A stretch of DNA of 64,000 nucleotides from Astrocystis sublimbata. Taxonomy: Eukaryota > Ascomycota > Sordariomycetes > Xylariales > Xylariaceae. Positions 22,799-35,002 of this stretch are shown piece after piece. The translations under genes and the position numbers were made by a program. The stretch lies in NCBI GenBank assembly GCA_022453515.1, contig JAJNNY010000034.1:62001-126000 (forward strand), in the 5' to 3' direction. A model generated the notes under the pieces. It did not search any database. It had not been told where the DNA came from and saw nothing but the letters and a program-made list of their open reading frames with translations. Every line of letters begins with the position of its first letter. Position 1 is the first letter of the stretch.

Positions 22799-24272
22799 CT
22801 AATAGATACTGCCTCGCTTGGCAGGAATAGGTGGCGGTGGCTTCTTCGCGCGGCTCGGGGGTGGTGGTGGCGGCGCCTTTTTTATGCCACCCGTCATCGA
22901 CGAGGCTGCCGAGATGGTAGGACGAAGTGCGTTATTGCTCGTGGTTCGGCTGAGACTTCCGTAGCTGGTGGCGGGGCTCTCGCTGCGGTCGTATTCGGGA
23001 CTGCCGCTGCTCGTGGCCGTGTCGTAGTCGTCGCCGTAGCCGTCGGGACTCAGATTCTGCTGGTTGGTCTGGATCCTGCCGACAGGACGCAGGTTGTTTC
23101 GCAGGTTGGTGACGTTGCTGGTGGGCATGGTGTTGGACTGGCGGACGGATATTTCTGGGACTGGCGGCGGGGGAGCTTCGCGGTAGGAGGATACGCGGTT
23201 TACGCTGGGGCGGCGGTCCAGCTCGGGGGCTGTGTTGGTTCTTCCAGGGGAGTATCTGGGGCGAACGGGCATCGGTGGGGGCTCGGGGGTAGTTTCGCGC
23301 TCCGCGTTATATCTGTCGGTTGGGCTGGTATTCTCGGCGTAGGATCGGTTTGTTGGGCGTCGGCTGAGGGAGCCATACTCTGACGACCTGGAGCTTGGGT
23401 TCCCTTGTGTCTGGGTGGCCGCCCACTCCCTCTTGACTCTCCGGAGCTCTTCGGCACAGCGTTCGTAATGGTCTAACTCGCTGTCCAAGAAACTGCCGAG
23501 GTCTCGAACCGAATCGGCTTCGGCTTCCTTGATGTCCATCATGCGGCGGTGGACATCCTCAGATGATTCTTCGTATTTCGCTTTCGATGCACGGAGCTCG
23601 TCTTCTAATCGGAAATCTTCACGCTTCGCTTTCTGGGTCTTGGTCACGTTTGCTTCGTACGTCAGGCGGCGGCTTTCGAGCTTTTTGCGGGCAGACTGAA
23701 GGGAAGATTGTTAGTCTCGGCCTTGGATAGTGACAGAAGATGAAACAAAAGCGGCAACGAACCTGGTACTCCTTCATCATGGCGAGCGATCGCTCAAGTC
23801 CCTCCAGCCAGTATGATGTGGCATGAGAAATGTAGGTCTCCTGAAGACCTGCGATGCGTTCGTTGGCCCGTCCCATACCAATGAGGCAGTTGCCAAATTC
23901 GGAGTCTGGCTCGAAGTCCTCGCCGTGGGCTATCATGGTTCGGCCGAGGTAGCTGACGGGCAATCCCTTCTCTTTATCCTCGAAGGTCTCGCCGCGGCGA
24001 GAGAGTGATTTGACGTAGACGTTCATCGACTTGTGGAGACGGTCCATGCCTACACATACACAAGTAGGGTTAGCATTGAGCGATTCGAGGGCACGTAGGA
24101 GGAGAAGTGCATGAGCACAGTTAGAGCAGTGGCAGGATGTCGTACCATCATATCGCAGTGCCATCTCTGTCTCAAGCATTTTGAAGTCGTCGGAATGTGT
24201 GACTCTGGCCTCATGGCCCATCTTCTCGCCAGCCCATTGAAAGGCGCGATCGAATTTCTTGGTGAACACCAT
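22799..24272 (-). CDS. BAR-domain protein with proline-rich tail
   Basis: 436 residues in three exons: 24272-24146, 24049-23763 and 23695-22799. Residues 1 to about 250 are helical and charged. They begin with an amphipathic N-terminus and the segment FQWAGEKMGHEARVTHS, matching fungal endophilin-like BAR proteins that bind and curve membranes during endocytosis or vesicle traffic. The signature GLQETYISHATSYWLEGLER falls within the BAR coiled coil. The C-terminal 180 residues are low-complexity, rich in Ser, Pro, Arg and Asn, and end in polyproline stretches (APPPPPPSRAKKPPPPIPAK) that could bind SH3 domains. No SH3 domain is present. This is a conserved cellular gene, not an accessory one. 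A long upstream region separates it from its neighbour. Confidence 0.9.
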
Positions 24273-27200
24273 GATTGCGGATGTCCAGTCTTGATTGTTT
24301 CGTTTGTAGCATCAACCAGCAAAGACAACAAGACTCAAAAAACAATTGTACACAGGCAGAAGAGAGCGGGAGGGAAACGAAAGGAAGGGGAAGACACTCG
24401 ATGGTCCGGGTTAAAGGGAGGCAGTTGATATTAAACCGCCCAAAAGTTGGATGGATGGACGAGGGTGGTACTATCTAAGTGCAGCTACCCCGAAGCTTCA
24501 AGTTTATTGGAGCTGGCGTGGCGTGGCGTGGGCGGGAGGCGTCGGCAACCCCTGTCTGGACCCTTCCAATCCTGGTCACGCCTGTCGTTGGCTGGCGTTC
24601 TAGAAAAGATGGCGGGCGAGGGCGTATCGCTGGCGACTGTGCAGCACCGCCTAGACGGCTCTGAAACGGCAGGACAGACTCAGAGTCGGGGGCCGGGGCA
24701 CAGACTGCGGGTGGTTGGCTTGCAGCTGCTGCAGCGTGTGGGTGCAGCGTGCAGCATGCGGCGGCGGGTTCAAGGTTGCAGTGGTTATGCGGACTAGTGC
24801 AAGCCTGCAAGGGCGGCACACAAGGGTGTGCGAGTCTGCGAGATCTAAGCAAAGGCCAAGGTCGCTAAACCGGAACCAAAGCGCTGCTAAGGCCCAAGGT
24901 TCGTTAGACAGTGGAGAAATCTGGAGGATCGGTCGAGCTCAGGGGATGGTCTGGACCAGGCACAGGGCACTTCCGAGTCGCTATACGAGCTATTAGTCGT
25001 GGGCAGTCCTTTGTACGACTTTGTGTAGCCGCGCGACTGGAGGCGATGGCTAGTGTTCTTCTCACAAACACTAATCAGCAGGTGGGCTCAGTTTTAATGA
25101 GGAACAAAGAGAGTGAGTGAGTGAATGGTCTCTCAACAGGGAGAGCACAGACTCATAGGCGGGAGTGAGAGAGAGCACGAGTGTGTTTCTGTTTTCCTGT
25201 CTCTCGTCTGTGTCCGTGTCCGCTTGAAGAGGTGACATGGAACAAGGGGTTGTGTCGAAAGGGTGTGTTGTTGATATGGGACACGTAGAGTAGCAGCAAA
25301 GACGGGACAGGGCCGGGAGTGGAATCCAGTACCGACAACAAGGCAGGTCGATCAGGTGGAGTTATTTCATGCCATAGCCCAACCATAGCTCTGGTCAGGA
25401 TTTTTGGGGAAGTTATTGTACGCGTGTACATGCACACACAGCGCTGGCAGGCAAAGACGATCAGTGGAAAACACTTCCCACTCAAATGGGCCGGTGATGT
25501 AATGTGCAATGATCCATCAAGCATGCAAATTCTCTGGATCTTACTTGCATCATTTGTTTCTAAGGGAGCACACGGGACAGACAGTGCAATATCCAGAATG
25601 GTGTACGAGTACACTAACACGTCCACAAAAAGGAGCAAGTTGATATCTATGTGCCCGTCTATCCTTCTCCTTGGAAATCTACGCCATACCTATTCCAGCC
25701 TGTCTCACCTGTCGAGGTACGCCTACTAGAGCACCTTGAATCGAATAGATGAAGAGTTTAGGTCATCTGCTCCGTCACATGCAGGTGGTTGGCATAACAC
25801 ACGCAGTTGCTGTACCTGCCTACTTGGTTCACCTCAGCAGGCACAGCACTCGAGTCACACATTTTAAATAGCCTATTGGCGGTAGGTTCTGCTGAGGAGG
25901 AGCCGAAGAGGAGTAAACATACGTTAATGGACCGTATCTTGTTGAATTTGCCATTTCGGGCATGAGGCGCCAATTCCTTGGTGGCTGATTGGCCGCTAAA
26001 CAAGCCGAGTACGAAGACGATACTATAAGTAGAAATCACAAAGCCAATACACATCCATTCTTGATAAGCCATCACTCATATTCCCGTACTCTACAGTATG
26101 TGGACTTTTTGAGACCAAGCTGCAATGTAAATAACAAAAAATGCTGAGATTCCCCTCTCTCTCGACCATGGCTTGGCATAATGAGATGAAACAAACTCCA
26201 ATGCTGATGCAACTATGACGCCGAGGAAACAAAGTGTTACCAGGACACAGCATCTACAGAGATGGCAGCCAGGCGTGCCAGGTCTCGTAACTGCAGTACA
26301 TTCTTTAGCGCTACGTAGCAATCTCCCCCTTCACTCCCGTACCAATTGAATCCGTGCATCAGGTATTTTATCACCTAAAGTCACTAGTTTTAAAGCCTAA
26401 TATCTCGATAGGGATTATGCTAATAAATAGAAAAAATGTTATATAGTTTTATTTTTGATTTAAATTATATTTAGTGTTTCGTTTTTATTTTTAACACTTA
26501 TACTTATAGAGTTATTCAAAATCAAACATAAGTTATAAAATATTAACCTAGAAATTACATAGTGCCCCACTAAAATAATAGGAAATATTAAAATATTAAA
26601 CTTTAAGTATATATTAAGAATTAATAAAAATAATAAAAATAAATTTAGCTAATACATTTTAAACCTTAAGGTAGAAATTATATTTCCATGATTTTTTCCT
26701 TATTTATTACGCCTGATTAAGTGGTATAAAGTGGTAATCGAAGTGGTGAGTTTTGCCGGCAAACTAGGGGGTGCACGGATTCATTTGGTAGCTCATAGTT
26801 GGCCAAGCATCCCGCCAGGACGGAACCTTCCGAGCCCGTTTCCCCTTCCTCGTCGCTGTTATCGCTCAGGGCCAATCAATGCTTTGTTAGGTTTCGTGCG
26901 TATCAGAAACTCGTCTGTCAAGATTCCCCTATCCGTATGCTAAAATGGAGGGGAGAACTGCGCCCCGTGGGTGTGTTTCGTCATGCTCAACCGGCCGGCC
27001 ACATTAGGGCCAGGGGGCGCTGGAGCTATTGTCGATCATTCGTCATCGCATACCAACCATATCCGCGACTCTAATTTAACCAAGTCTAGATCACAACTTG
27101 GAGGTACAGTGTTGGAAACCGTTGGTTTTTGCAAGCAGGTGTCTATCGTCCTATCGATCCAGACCCCAACTTTGGCTGTCGCTCTTACCAATGCCAGAAT

Positions 27201-27543
27201 ATAGTCGTGTGCATACATGTTGGTTCAAATGCTGTCCACATCACCTAGGCGCATAGAGCCCTGCGAGAACCGCAGCTAACAAAGAAATGAGGTCGAATCA
27301 GCACGTGCTTGCTGGTTGGGTGTATCTCGCTCGAGAATGCCCGGGATTGCGAGCATCTACACAGATTTATCGCACCCTTCAAATTATGCTCGTGAATCTA
27401 TTTTCGATCTGCCTACTTACTATAATAGATAAATCTGCGACTTGATTGCCATAGTAGTCTTGGAGATACTAGGATGCCATAGCTAGCACCCTCAAGAGAC
27501 AAATCAGTCTCCAACAGACAAGCGCCGACACTTACACTGCCAC
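24273..27543. other. Intergenic, 3.3 kb
   Basis: Upstream region of the BAR gene, partly purine-rich on the plus strand (24350-24440 and 25100-25200), then unremarkable sequence. Contains the AT-rich island listed separately. Several frames of 60-160 codons have no domains or splice support. Confidence 0.5.
26366..26730. other. AT-rich island, possible mutated repeat relic
   Basis: About 360 bp with very little G or C in its core, flanked by ordinary sequence with sharp changes at both ends. There is no open frame. Its right edge runs into three AAGTGGT copies (26719, 26729 and 26741). It resembles the AT-rich remains left by repeat-induced point mutation, but parent element and terminal repeats are not identifiable by eye. 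Confidence 0.45.
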
Positions 27544-28577
27544 ATGGCATGTCAATTGGACCCTAGGCACAAGTATGTACATAGACACCACTCTCAGCTC
27601 ACTGATCCGTTTCGAATGTACAAAGAAGCGTCAGCAAATGGCATCTCGTACTCACCGGTACACATCCTAGCACTTCACGGTGGGAGCGTGGCGGCAATGA
27701 TCCATCATGCCGCCGTCACCCATCTCGTCTCCGATCCGGCACTCGCAGCGCGAAACCAGCCTGACGTTCTGAGCCTCCATATCGAGTTCCTGCGCCCGTG
27801 CAATAGATGCGACAGCATCATAACCGTGGCCAATTTGAAGCTAGGCGCGACCAGTAGTACAATTCAGCTCCAGCTGTCGCAGACGAATCAGCTTCGAGTC
27901 GTCGCATTGGCGAACTCGACCAACTTTGACAAACCAGTCGGTCCCACCGTGTGGGTGGTCACTTCTGTCCCCTCCAAAACCCGTGCCAAACTTCCAGCAA
28001 GTTCTGCCAACGCAGCCAGAGAAGCATTGGCTTCCCGCCCATGTCTCCGGGGAGATCCTCAACGTGACGAGCAACTTGATAGTTCTGAATCCTCGCGGTG
28101 GGTTTCCCGTCGACGGCGTCTGTGACGGCTGGTACGGCTACAGAGAGGACGCTGGCGACCAGATGGACGCACCATACTTGACAATGATGTCCGACTTGAT
28201 TCCCTCCATGTCCGATACACTGCTCCGTAACGAAGGACTATATGATGCGCATGCGTTCTTCCGAAAATTGGAGCTTTTGGGCAGAAGATCACCCCGGCGT
28301 CCCTCTTGAGGTCGTCAATACAGCGTCCCAGGCGTTGCAGGCGTCAGTGTACAACAATACGGTCATGTTGGATATTGAGTTCAAGCGGAGGCTTCCGGAT
28401 GGGCTTCGCTGGGTCTTCACGAGGGTTAACACGAAAATGTTGCGCGAGGGGAGGATGGACGTTGACATTACAATGTGTGATGAGAATATGGAACTGCTTT
28501 GCTCAGCACGCCAGCTGATTCTCGTCCTTGAAGCGCAGAGGAAGTTTCGTACGAAAAGCCCAAAGCCTGCACTATAA
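27544..28577 (+). pseudogene. Thioesterase-superfamily gene broken by two frameshifts
   Basis: Three overlapping frames together match one fungal thioesterase-like (acyl-CoA thioesterase, hot-dog fold) protein. Frame 1 (27544 to about 27950) has LHGGSVAAMIHHAAV and LHIEFLRPC. Frame 2 (about 27950 to 28270) has GWSLLSPPKPVPNF, LNPRGGFPVDG and LYDAHAFFRK. Frame 3 (about 28270 to 28577) has EDHPGVPLEV, NNTVMLDIEFKRRLP and LVLEAQRKF. The frame changes fall in short stretches with no room for an intron; the second is at an AAAA run near 28264-28267. Apart from the breaks, the homologous sequence is well kept, so the damage is recent or is a sequencing error. It faces another broken gene 300 bp downstream. 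Confidence 0.7.
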
Positions 28578-28872
28578 TATCAACCAGCCGCAAGTGCACT
28601 TTCACATCCTCAATGGCCACTTCCGATATCTTCGAAAGGCTAGATTAGCTCTGCAACCTTGCAGTTCGACGGATCAAGAGCCTCCAATCCAATCGTCCCG
28701 CAATCGCACCAAGTCCAGAATTAATCACTACCTTTTTGAAGATGGTCGCACACTCGGCTACAGTAAAACTGAGCAACATAGTTGATGTGCTGCCAGTCCA
28801 TGCTGCAGAACTCGAGCTGTGCGTATGCATTTCCAGAGACTCGTCTTCTGTCCATAAAATGCATCCAGTCCC

Positions 28873-29591
28873 TCACATACTAAGACTCCCAGTGCTTTGC
28901 ATATACTCGTCCTCTGTATGCTTCCAGAGCTTTTCCGCTGTCTCATCTTCTTTGAAATCGCTGATAAGTGTCTGCACCCGGGGGCTAGTGCCTTCGGCCT
29001 CCCAGTCTATGGAGTAGACGCCGCCACCCATCTTGCCATTTGCTCCGACAGCAACATCGAGTCCCCCAGCAAGCGCGACACCATCGGCATCTCTCCGCTC
29101 GCCGCCAGGGGGGAATCGAGCGCTAGTGGCGAAGAAAGTCTGGCGCTCTCCGGTCTCGTCTATAAGCACCTCACCTGCAGAAGATACATGAGGGGCGCGA
29201 ATACGATCTTCATAATGGCAGGGCCGATGCCGGTTAGTTCGCGCGAGTGGCCCGTCTTCACGAAGCTTGGGTAGTCGTGGATGGAAGAAACGTCGGGCGC
29301 CTGTCTGGCGAGAGTCGCGTGTGCCAATGTGATCATTGAAGTCAGATGGGGTCGGAATGCCAGAGTTCCTAGGGTTGAGCGTTTCGAGGTCTGCTTGGAC
29401 GCGTTGGCCCTCGGCTTCGCGACGCCCGAGGAAATAGATACGCGGACGCTGAGACCGCTTGACCAGGTTCTTCAGCGTGGTTTCCCCAATGCCGCTCCGC
29501 TAGTTGCTCCGATAAAGACGGTAACAAGCTCGTCAGGTAGACTCCCGGCGAGTCGAGCATTCGATTCCCGAATAGCTTCAAGCGATACCAT
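28873..29591 (-). pseudogene. Short-chain dehydrogenase/reductase remnant
   Basis: It starts at the ATG at 29591 with LPDELVTVFIGATSG, the Rossmann nucleotide-binding turn of an SDR. Five extra bases (29491-29495) split the glycine motif and shift the frame. After correction by eye, RIYFLGRREAEG and the following strand are recognisable. The reading then jumps directly to segments normally found in the last third (HDYPSFVKTGHSREL, IDETGERQTFFATSARF), with at least one more small frame change near 29180. The middle of the enzyme, including the catalytic Tyr-x-x-x-Lys, appears deleted. The ending at 28873 is an intact stop. It cannot make a working reductase. Family members are often found in secondary-metabolite clusters. 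Confidence 0.65.
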
Positions 29592-31091
29592 GTTGGTAGC
29601 AAGATGGACGGACGGGTCTACTCATCTACTTACCTGCCACAGTTGGCTTGCGGTAGGGACGTCGGCCAATTATAGAGCACCTATCTTCATTTTCTAGCAT
29701 TGATCAAAGCGTCATCTCCTCGCCATGGATCTCAGACTACTTCAACAGGGGGGGGGGGGGGGGGGGGGGGGGTGTACTCCTGACCATTTCATCAACTTCA
29801 TGATCCCATATCCTACGATATCACGCTGTGAAGTCTTGATTGAATTTCTGCCCGTGCAACCGTGTTTCTGGTTTCTACAACCTCGCCACTATCTTGCTGC
29901 TCTGCACGAGGAGGGCCTGACACCGATCACATCACGTCTCGTTATACACTGCTGTCACGGAAAAACGACGCCGTTAGTCCTGCGAAAGAACTAACGATAT
30001 ATATGGCTTCACCTCTCCGCAGCAACTGCAAGTAAATCCGACACAATTGCTCTGGTTGTCGTCAGATGCGCCACGTCCGTCTTAGAGATCCCCGATCCCG
30101 CTTTTCTCGTTCATCAGGAGCTGTAGGATTTGATGCATTGCATGCGCGTTGACCTTGGCTGATGGACTTGCTAGTGAGGGCTGGTCTTTTTGAACCTGTT
30201 GAGAGATGTTTACGCACAAGAACACGCTAGGCAGTCAACCAACGAAGTGAATGAATTGCCTCTGCAGATGGCTCAATTGTGTCAATGCGGGCTCGTCGTC
30301 GGCGTGTTGGGCGTCCAGGTCAATACAGCTCCTGGGTCAGAACAAAGCGGAATTGCAACTTGGCTTTGAATATGGGACTGCCAGCGTGGTGATCTTCATC
30401 CTAGCTGCAAATTGGACTAAAAACATGGGGAATAAGTGTATAGGGTATGTGGTAGGTACCTAGGTAGTGGTAGCAGAAGACGAAACGTACAACACCAGGG
30501 ATTCGCTGGTTATCACTGACCCAACTACTAATCTGGCCCTCATGGACTAGTAGAGCTATCTTTATTCATTAAAAGGCGTAGTTACAATTGAAAATCGCTG
30601 TCCCAAGGCTAAAGGAAGCCTTATAGACGTATTACCTTATAATAATCACTTTGTAAGGACATGAGTGTTTCTGGGAGACTATTATGTATCGAGCCGTAAT
30701 ATGTATTTCAACGTTTTTCGATGATTACGCTTAGGTAAATGCAAACATAAAGGTTGACCTTTACGAACCGTGTGCCTTGGTGTCCTTAGATGATTACGCC
30801 AACTGTAAACTCAAAATCACGAACTGTATGCTCAAACCCTATCTACCTATAGGTAGATACCTGCATATAGTCATTTACGAAGGTTCAAGTTGCTGGTGCC
30901 TGCGGCGCGTATAAACAGTTCTTTCTGTCCGCTTCTCTTCGCCAGTCTTGCCCACCCACCTTCCTTCCTGCATCACCAATGTCGCACCCAAATAAGTAAC
31001 CACACCCAATCATTTTAACATTACAATCTCGACCGAAAGTGCAACTCTGAAAGTGAGTTTGACTCATTCCAACTATACGCAAACATCGAAA
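29592..31091. other. Intergenic, 1.5 kb
   Basis: Contains a 25-G run (listed separately) and otherwise ordinary sequence. No gene with recognisable features. The last 80 bp are a plausible leader for the next gene. Confidence 0.5.
29748..29772 (+). repeat. 25-base G homopolymer
   Basis: An uninterrupted run of 25 G on the plus strand, bounded by CA and TG. It is capable of G-quadruplex formation, and its true length is uncertain by nature. Confidence 0.85.
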
Positions 31092-31634
31092 ATGAAGTTA
31101 CTCGCCATCCTATACGTGGTCAGCTTCATCGCTACGTGCGCTCTCATAGTGTTCCTGACACTGGTAGTGATCTTGTGCATGAGATGGGACGGTCCAGCGT
31201 TACAAGCTCCAACGCATTTAAATATCTTCTCTCGGATCGTTAACTACGTCTCTCATCCTCGGTTCAAGTGGTGGCTCACCTGGACCAGCATGTCCTCGGT
31301 ACTAGCAGGAGGCCATCGATTTCTCTTTGGTTACGAGTCGCCTGCGCCCCTCTGGGTCTGTTTGGGATCGCCGCTTACGGTAGCGTTCCTGTGCTCCCTC
31401 GCCTGCATACCTATAGAGGCAGCAATTTACAGCCATCGGCCTTATGATAATAGAGAGCGCGCGTTGTGGACTGAAGGGCTGTCAAGAGCCGAGTTTTTGA
31501 CGATAATGAGACATCGCGACCGGGATGGTGAAGATCTGGAAAGAAATGGCAGCTCGCCATTATACCAACAGTGGATAGAGCATCTTGACCGTAAGCTTGT
31601 CCGCAGAGCATGCAATTCCGTGTTTTCGCAATAA
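31092..31634 (+). CDS. Hypothetical membrane protein, 180 residues
   Basis: Single exon, with the start ATG in a good context (CGAAAATGAAG). Three hydrophobic segments are visible: residues about 2-30 (LLAILYVVSFIATCALIVFL), one near 55-75, and one near 85-112 (PLTVAFLCSLACIPIEAAIY). The C-terminal 70 residues are charged and probably cytosolic. I recognise no family. The open frame continues upstream of the ATG without another ATG. It could be a fungus-specific orphan. Neighbours (broken SDR, HET gene) give no functional hint. Confidence 0.5.
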   Translation: MKLLAILYVVSFIATCALIVFLTLVVILCMRWDGPALQAPTHLNIFSRIVNYVSHPRFKWWLTWTSMSSVLAGGHRFLFGYESPAPLWVCLGSPLTVAFLCSLACIPIEAAIYSHRPYDNRERALWTEGLSRAEFLTIMRHRDRDGEDLERNGSSPLYQQWIEHLDRKLVRRACNSVFSQ

Positions 31635-32413
31635 TACCAGTCACTAATCATAATTCGTTAGGGACCGGCTCAGGACTGTAACCTACACAGCGCCGAGCAC
31701 GAGTGCACACAAGGAGGGTTCAATAGGCGGAGCGATTCAGATGTTAATTATTGATTTCTAAGCAACATTATTATATCGGCTTGTTCGGGAATACGTATCA
31801 GTATCCGAGGCTCCCGGAACCACTGTATTATCAAGGGCCTCTGGAAAGACAGATAATTCAAATAGTGCAATTGAGATTTTTCAAATTTCAATATATCTTT
31901 CAATGCCTCGCACGATTCTACAGGATCAGATCTCAGATTAAGTCTTAAAACCTAATCTAGGCAATTGAAAAATCAGTAAAGATTGATAAGCTCCTACCTA
32001 GATGCTGAATCCAGATGTAATTACGAGATAATTAACACGTTCTCTTTCAAGTTGGGACTCTTACACATACATAGCTAGCATCCCGCGTGCAGGACTAAAT
32101 TCAACCAATATTAAACTTGGGTTCGGATGATTATAGTCAGCTTGCCACTGCATTAGTTCAAAAAGTAGAGAGTTCTACAAATCTACTTAAGTAACAAAGT
32201 GGAAGTGTTCTTAAACTAGAATGCTAACTGATTTCGATATAATATCTAAATAGGGCTGGGCTATTAATACCACTTAGGATCTAATTGGTCTAGTCACAAA
32301 CCCTAGATGATCATTCTCCTTGCCGACTTCGCGTGTAAAACGATCTCTTAATGCCCTCTTCCCTTTTCCCTATTTTCATGGCCTGCCTAATTTTCGCAGG
32401 CCACCCCTATGCT
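31635..32413. other. AT-rich intergenic region, 780 bp
   Basis: Visibly AT-rich sequence with no coding frame of note; possibly old, mutated repeat. No terminal repeats found. Confidence 0.5.
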
Positions 32414-34217
32414 CTAGACTTCCAGATGGCCGTCTTTCTCCACATCGTCTCCCTCGTAGGGTTCCAATGATAGGATCTGTGACAGATGATATGCAAATTC
32501 GTCGTCTTTCAGGGCTTGTGTACGACGAACCCTCCTTGAACGGGTAATGTCACCTAAACTTGCAAGTGATATGTAGAGTGTATTTGGGTCGTGTTGCTCG
32601 TCTTTTGATGGGTACTTGGAGATGTACAAGTAAAGCCTTGTGTTTTCAGTTTCAATCTCCAAGGTCTGCCGTCCGGCGATAATGAATTTTTCCACTATGG
32701 AGAGCGCTGCGACGCGCTCCTCGCTGGTTCCCTGCAGTTGTTGCTGAACGTTATTAACGTCCGTCATAGAGACCAACGCGTAGCGCAATGAACGGACAGC
32801 CGACGCGTTTCTCTGGCAGATTGCGGCAAACTCGATCAATTTTTGGTTTTCGTTGGTTAACTGGAAAAAGGCAATGCAGGTATAGATCTTGGCACTCCCA
32901 AGTTGAAAATACTGCCCATGCTGATTCCATTGCTCCGCCGGCCATCCATGTAGTGGCGTGATTTGGAAGGGTGTAGATAGAGGTGAGACAACTAATGAAA
33001 TTTTAGGATCCACAGAGTCGGCCAGCTCCTGGCTCATTTCGCTGTCAACATCTTTCGCAATATATATCACCTTGCTCTCGATCTGCGAAAGGTCGGACGA
33101 TATCACCAAGTGTGGCTGATCCCGCACATAGACATTATCTCGATAATGTCTGATTGGAATGTAGATGATATGGTCGTCTGGTCGCAGGTTGCATCTCAGA
33201 GCGGTCATACCCTTGTCTGCGTATGTGGTTGTCAAGAGTTCGGCATCGATTCGGATACCCTTGTTTGTAACTGAGAACTCCTTCTCTAATCCCACCGAGC
33301 TCCAGCTGATGAATCTTCGAGATTCAAAATCAGTGTTGTGGTAAGTCGCAAATTCAACCGGAGAACGCGCTAGAAGTCCACGATACTTCGATTCACCGCG
33401 TTTTGCTTTCCAGCAGAACAGTGACATGTCAGTGCTGATTTTTATAATCTCCTCCTGGAGCCGCTGAAATGCTCGAATACCCTCTCCATATAATAGTGGC
33501 ATGTTCACTTCTCTTGAGTTTAGTATGGGCTCGGGGCAGTCCGATTGAAAACTTGCCTCCGAAAATGCCAAGCAGGCAGTATGCGAGGTCCTCCAGTCTA
33601 GTAGTCTCTCGCTCAGAGGCCCAGGACATTCTCTCGCCTACTGAGAAGTTGCGAATCGCTTTGCTATTCCTAAAGATATCCGTATGGCGGATACCAGTCA
33701 TCTCGGATAGCTGTCGCATTATCAATGGGTTTGTCTTGAAACCTCTGAAGCTCCACGCCTTATCGTAAAACTCGACGTTGGCAGGGGCCAGAAGCTCCTG
33801 GAGTGTCCAGCCTCTTCGGAACCAACGACAGGCAAGACGTTTCTTCTCATCATGCCAGAGAGTAAGCGATTCCCCCGACGGATCCACATGAAGGTCCGAC
33901 AGATAGGCAAAACAAACGGTGGACAGCTTATACCACTCAAACATGGAATTGATAGCCTCTGAGAGCTCGGCGCTAGAAGACTTGTCAATGCAGCATGTGT
34001 CGATCCAAACGTACGAAATCCCCCTCGCAGCGGCCAATTCGCATGTATTTCTAATCTTCCGAAACCCAACTTTCCCCTCAGCTAATACATCGAGGTCGGC
34101 GAAATCTTGGAAAGTTACCTCTTCCTCTTCCCAAGTGTGTGACAGGATCGCATAGGCTGGCAAATGAGGGGGCGTGGCCTCCTCAAGTTTCATCGAATGG
34201 ATGTTGATCAGCCACAT
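32414..34217 (-). CDS. HET-domain protein (heterokaryon-incompatibility type)
   Basis: 584 residues in two exons, 34217-33557 and 33507-32414. The 49-nt intron is of the rare GC-AG class: the donor is AG|GCAAGT, a TACTAAAC branch sequence is inside, and the acceptor is AG. Removing it restores AYCLLGIFG-VNMPLLYGEG, the conserved end of the HET domain. The domain begins MWLINIHSMKLEE, followed by YAILSHTWEEEEVTF, YVWIDTCCIDKSS and RGWTLQELLAP, all classic HET motifs. The C-terminal 300 residues show no recognisable domain. HET proteins act in non-self recognition and trigger cell death between incompatible strains. It lies in an accessory-looking stretch beside a rhodopsin-domain gene; no partner gene is evident. 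Confidence 0.9.
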
Positions 34218-35002
34218 GATAGGTGTAAAGTGCAGTGGTTTCAAAAATAATCAGTGCACGAGGTATAAGTTATATCGCACTAAGTTGTGCAGGCGTGAAT
34301 CAGATGTCAATAGTAAGATCCGGTCAGGACGACCAGCAGAAGCCGAGACGCGATTAGCCAGCCGTAGCAGACGAGGCATCCAATCATAACAACCACCCGG
34401 CTTGGGTGGCGTCGACGAGCTTGGATAACTCCGCCTTTGACTGGATGGTACGTTTTCCATAATTCAGGCATCGCAACACCAAATATCATGGGACCATTCA
34501 TATCCTTACAAGTTTGGTATGATTCACATATCTGTGCTGTGTTGATTTAATAAGAGATCCAAAGCCCACGCTTTTCTAAGTTCTAACCCGGCATGCAATA
34601 TAAGAAGCTGCGAAGCCACGGATCTATGCGCTTAAGTAATCGTCCATCGCCAATCAGATTGGCAGATAGGCTTACTCGATTTGTCCTAGTGCTGATATTC
34701 GGCTCGATGGTCTGTACAGGCACTAAGCCTCTTTGGGCAAGTTGCCCTGGAGCGAGAGCTAATTAGTAAGTTTGCTGAGAGATCACAGTCCCTATTTAGG
34801 TATATAGCCTGCACACTTATCCTCGATACACGATCAAGAATTAGCTTTAATACAGCGATCCCAATTCGATCAACTGCTTATGTGTGCTGACCCGGTCTGA
34901 CCGGAACAGCTTGAAATTTTGCCTCTTTCTTGTGATTAATTAGTGCCTGGAGTATCAGAGACACCCGTGACGGCCTCTGCGATCTATGCTACTTTGGTAA
35001 CT
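34218..35002. other. Intergenic, 785 bp
   Basis: Upstream of the HET gene and downstream of the rhodopsin-domain gene (both minus). No gene seen. Confidence 0.5.

Noticed and set aside
22778..23383. Plus-strand frame of 201 codons, Gly/Val-rich
   Set aside because: Antisense shadow of the proline-rich tail of the BAR gene.
24475..24852. Minus-strand frame of 125 codons, Ala/Pro/Arg-rich
   Set aside because: Compositional artefact of a GC-rich stretch; no domain.
28897..29697. Plus-strand frames opposite the SDR remnant
   Set aside because: The minus strand carries recognisable SDR sequence; the plus frames are shadows.
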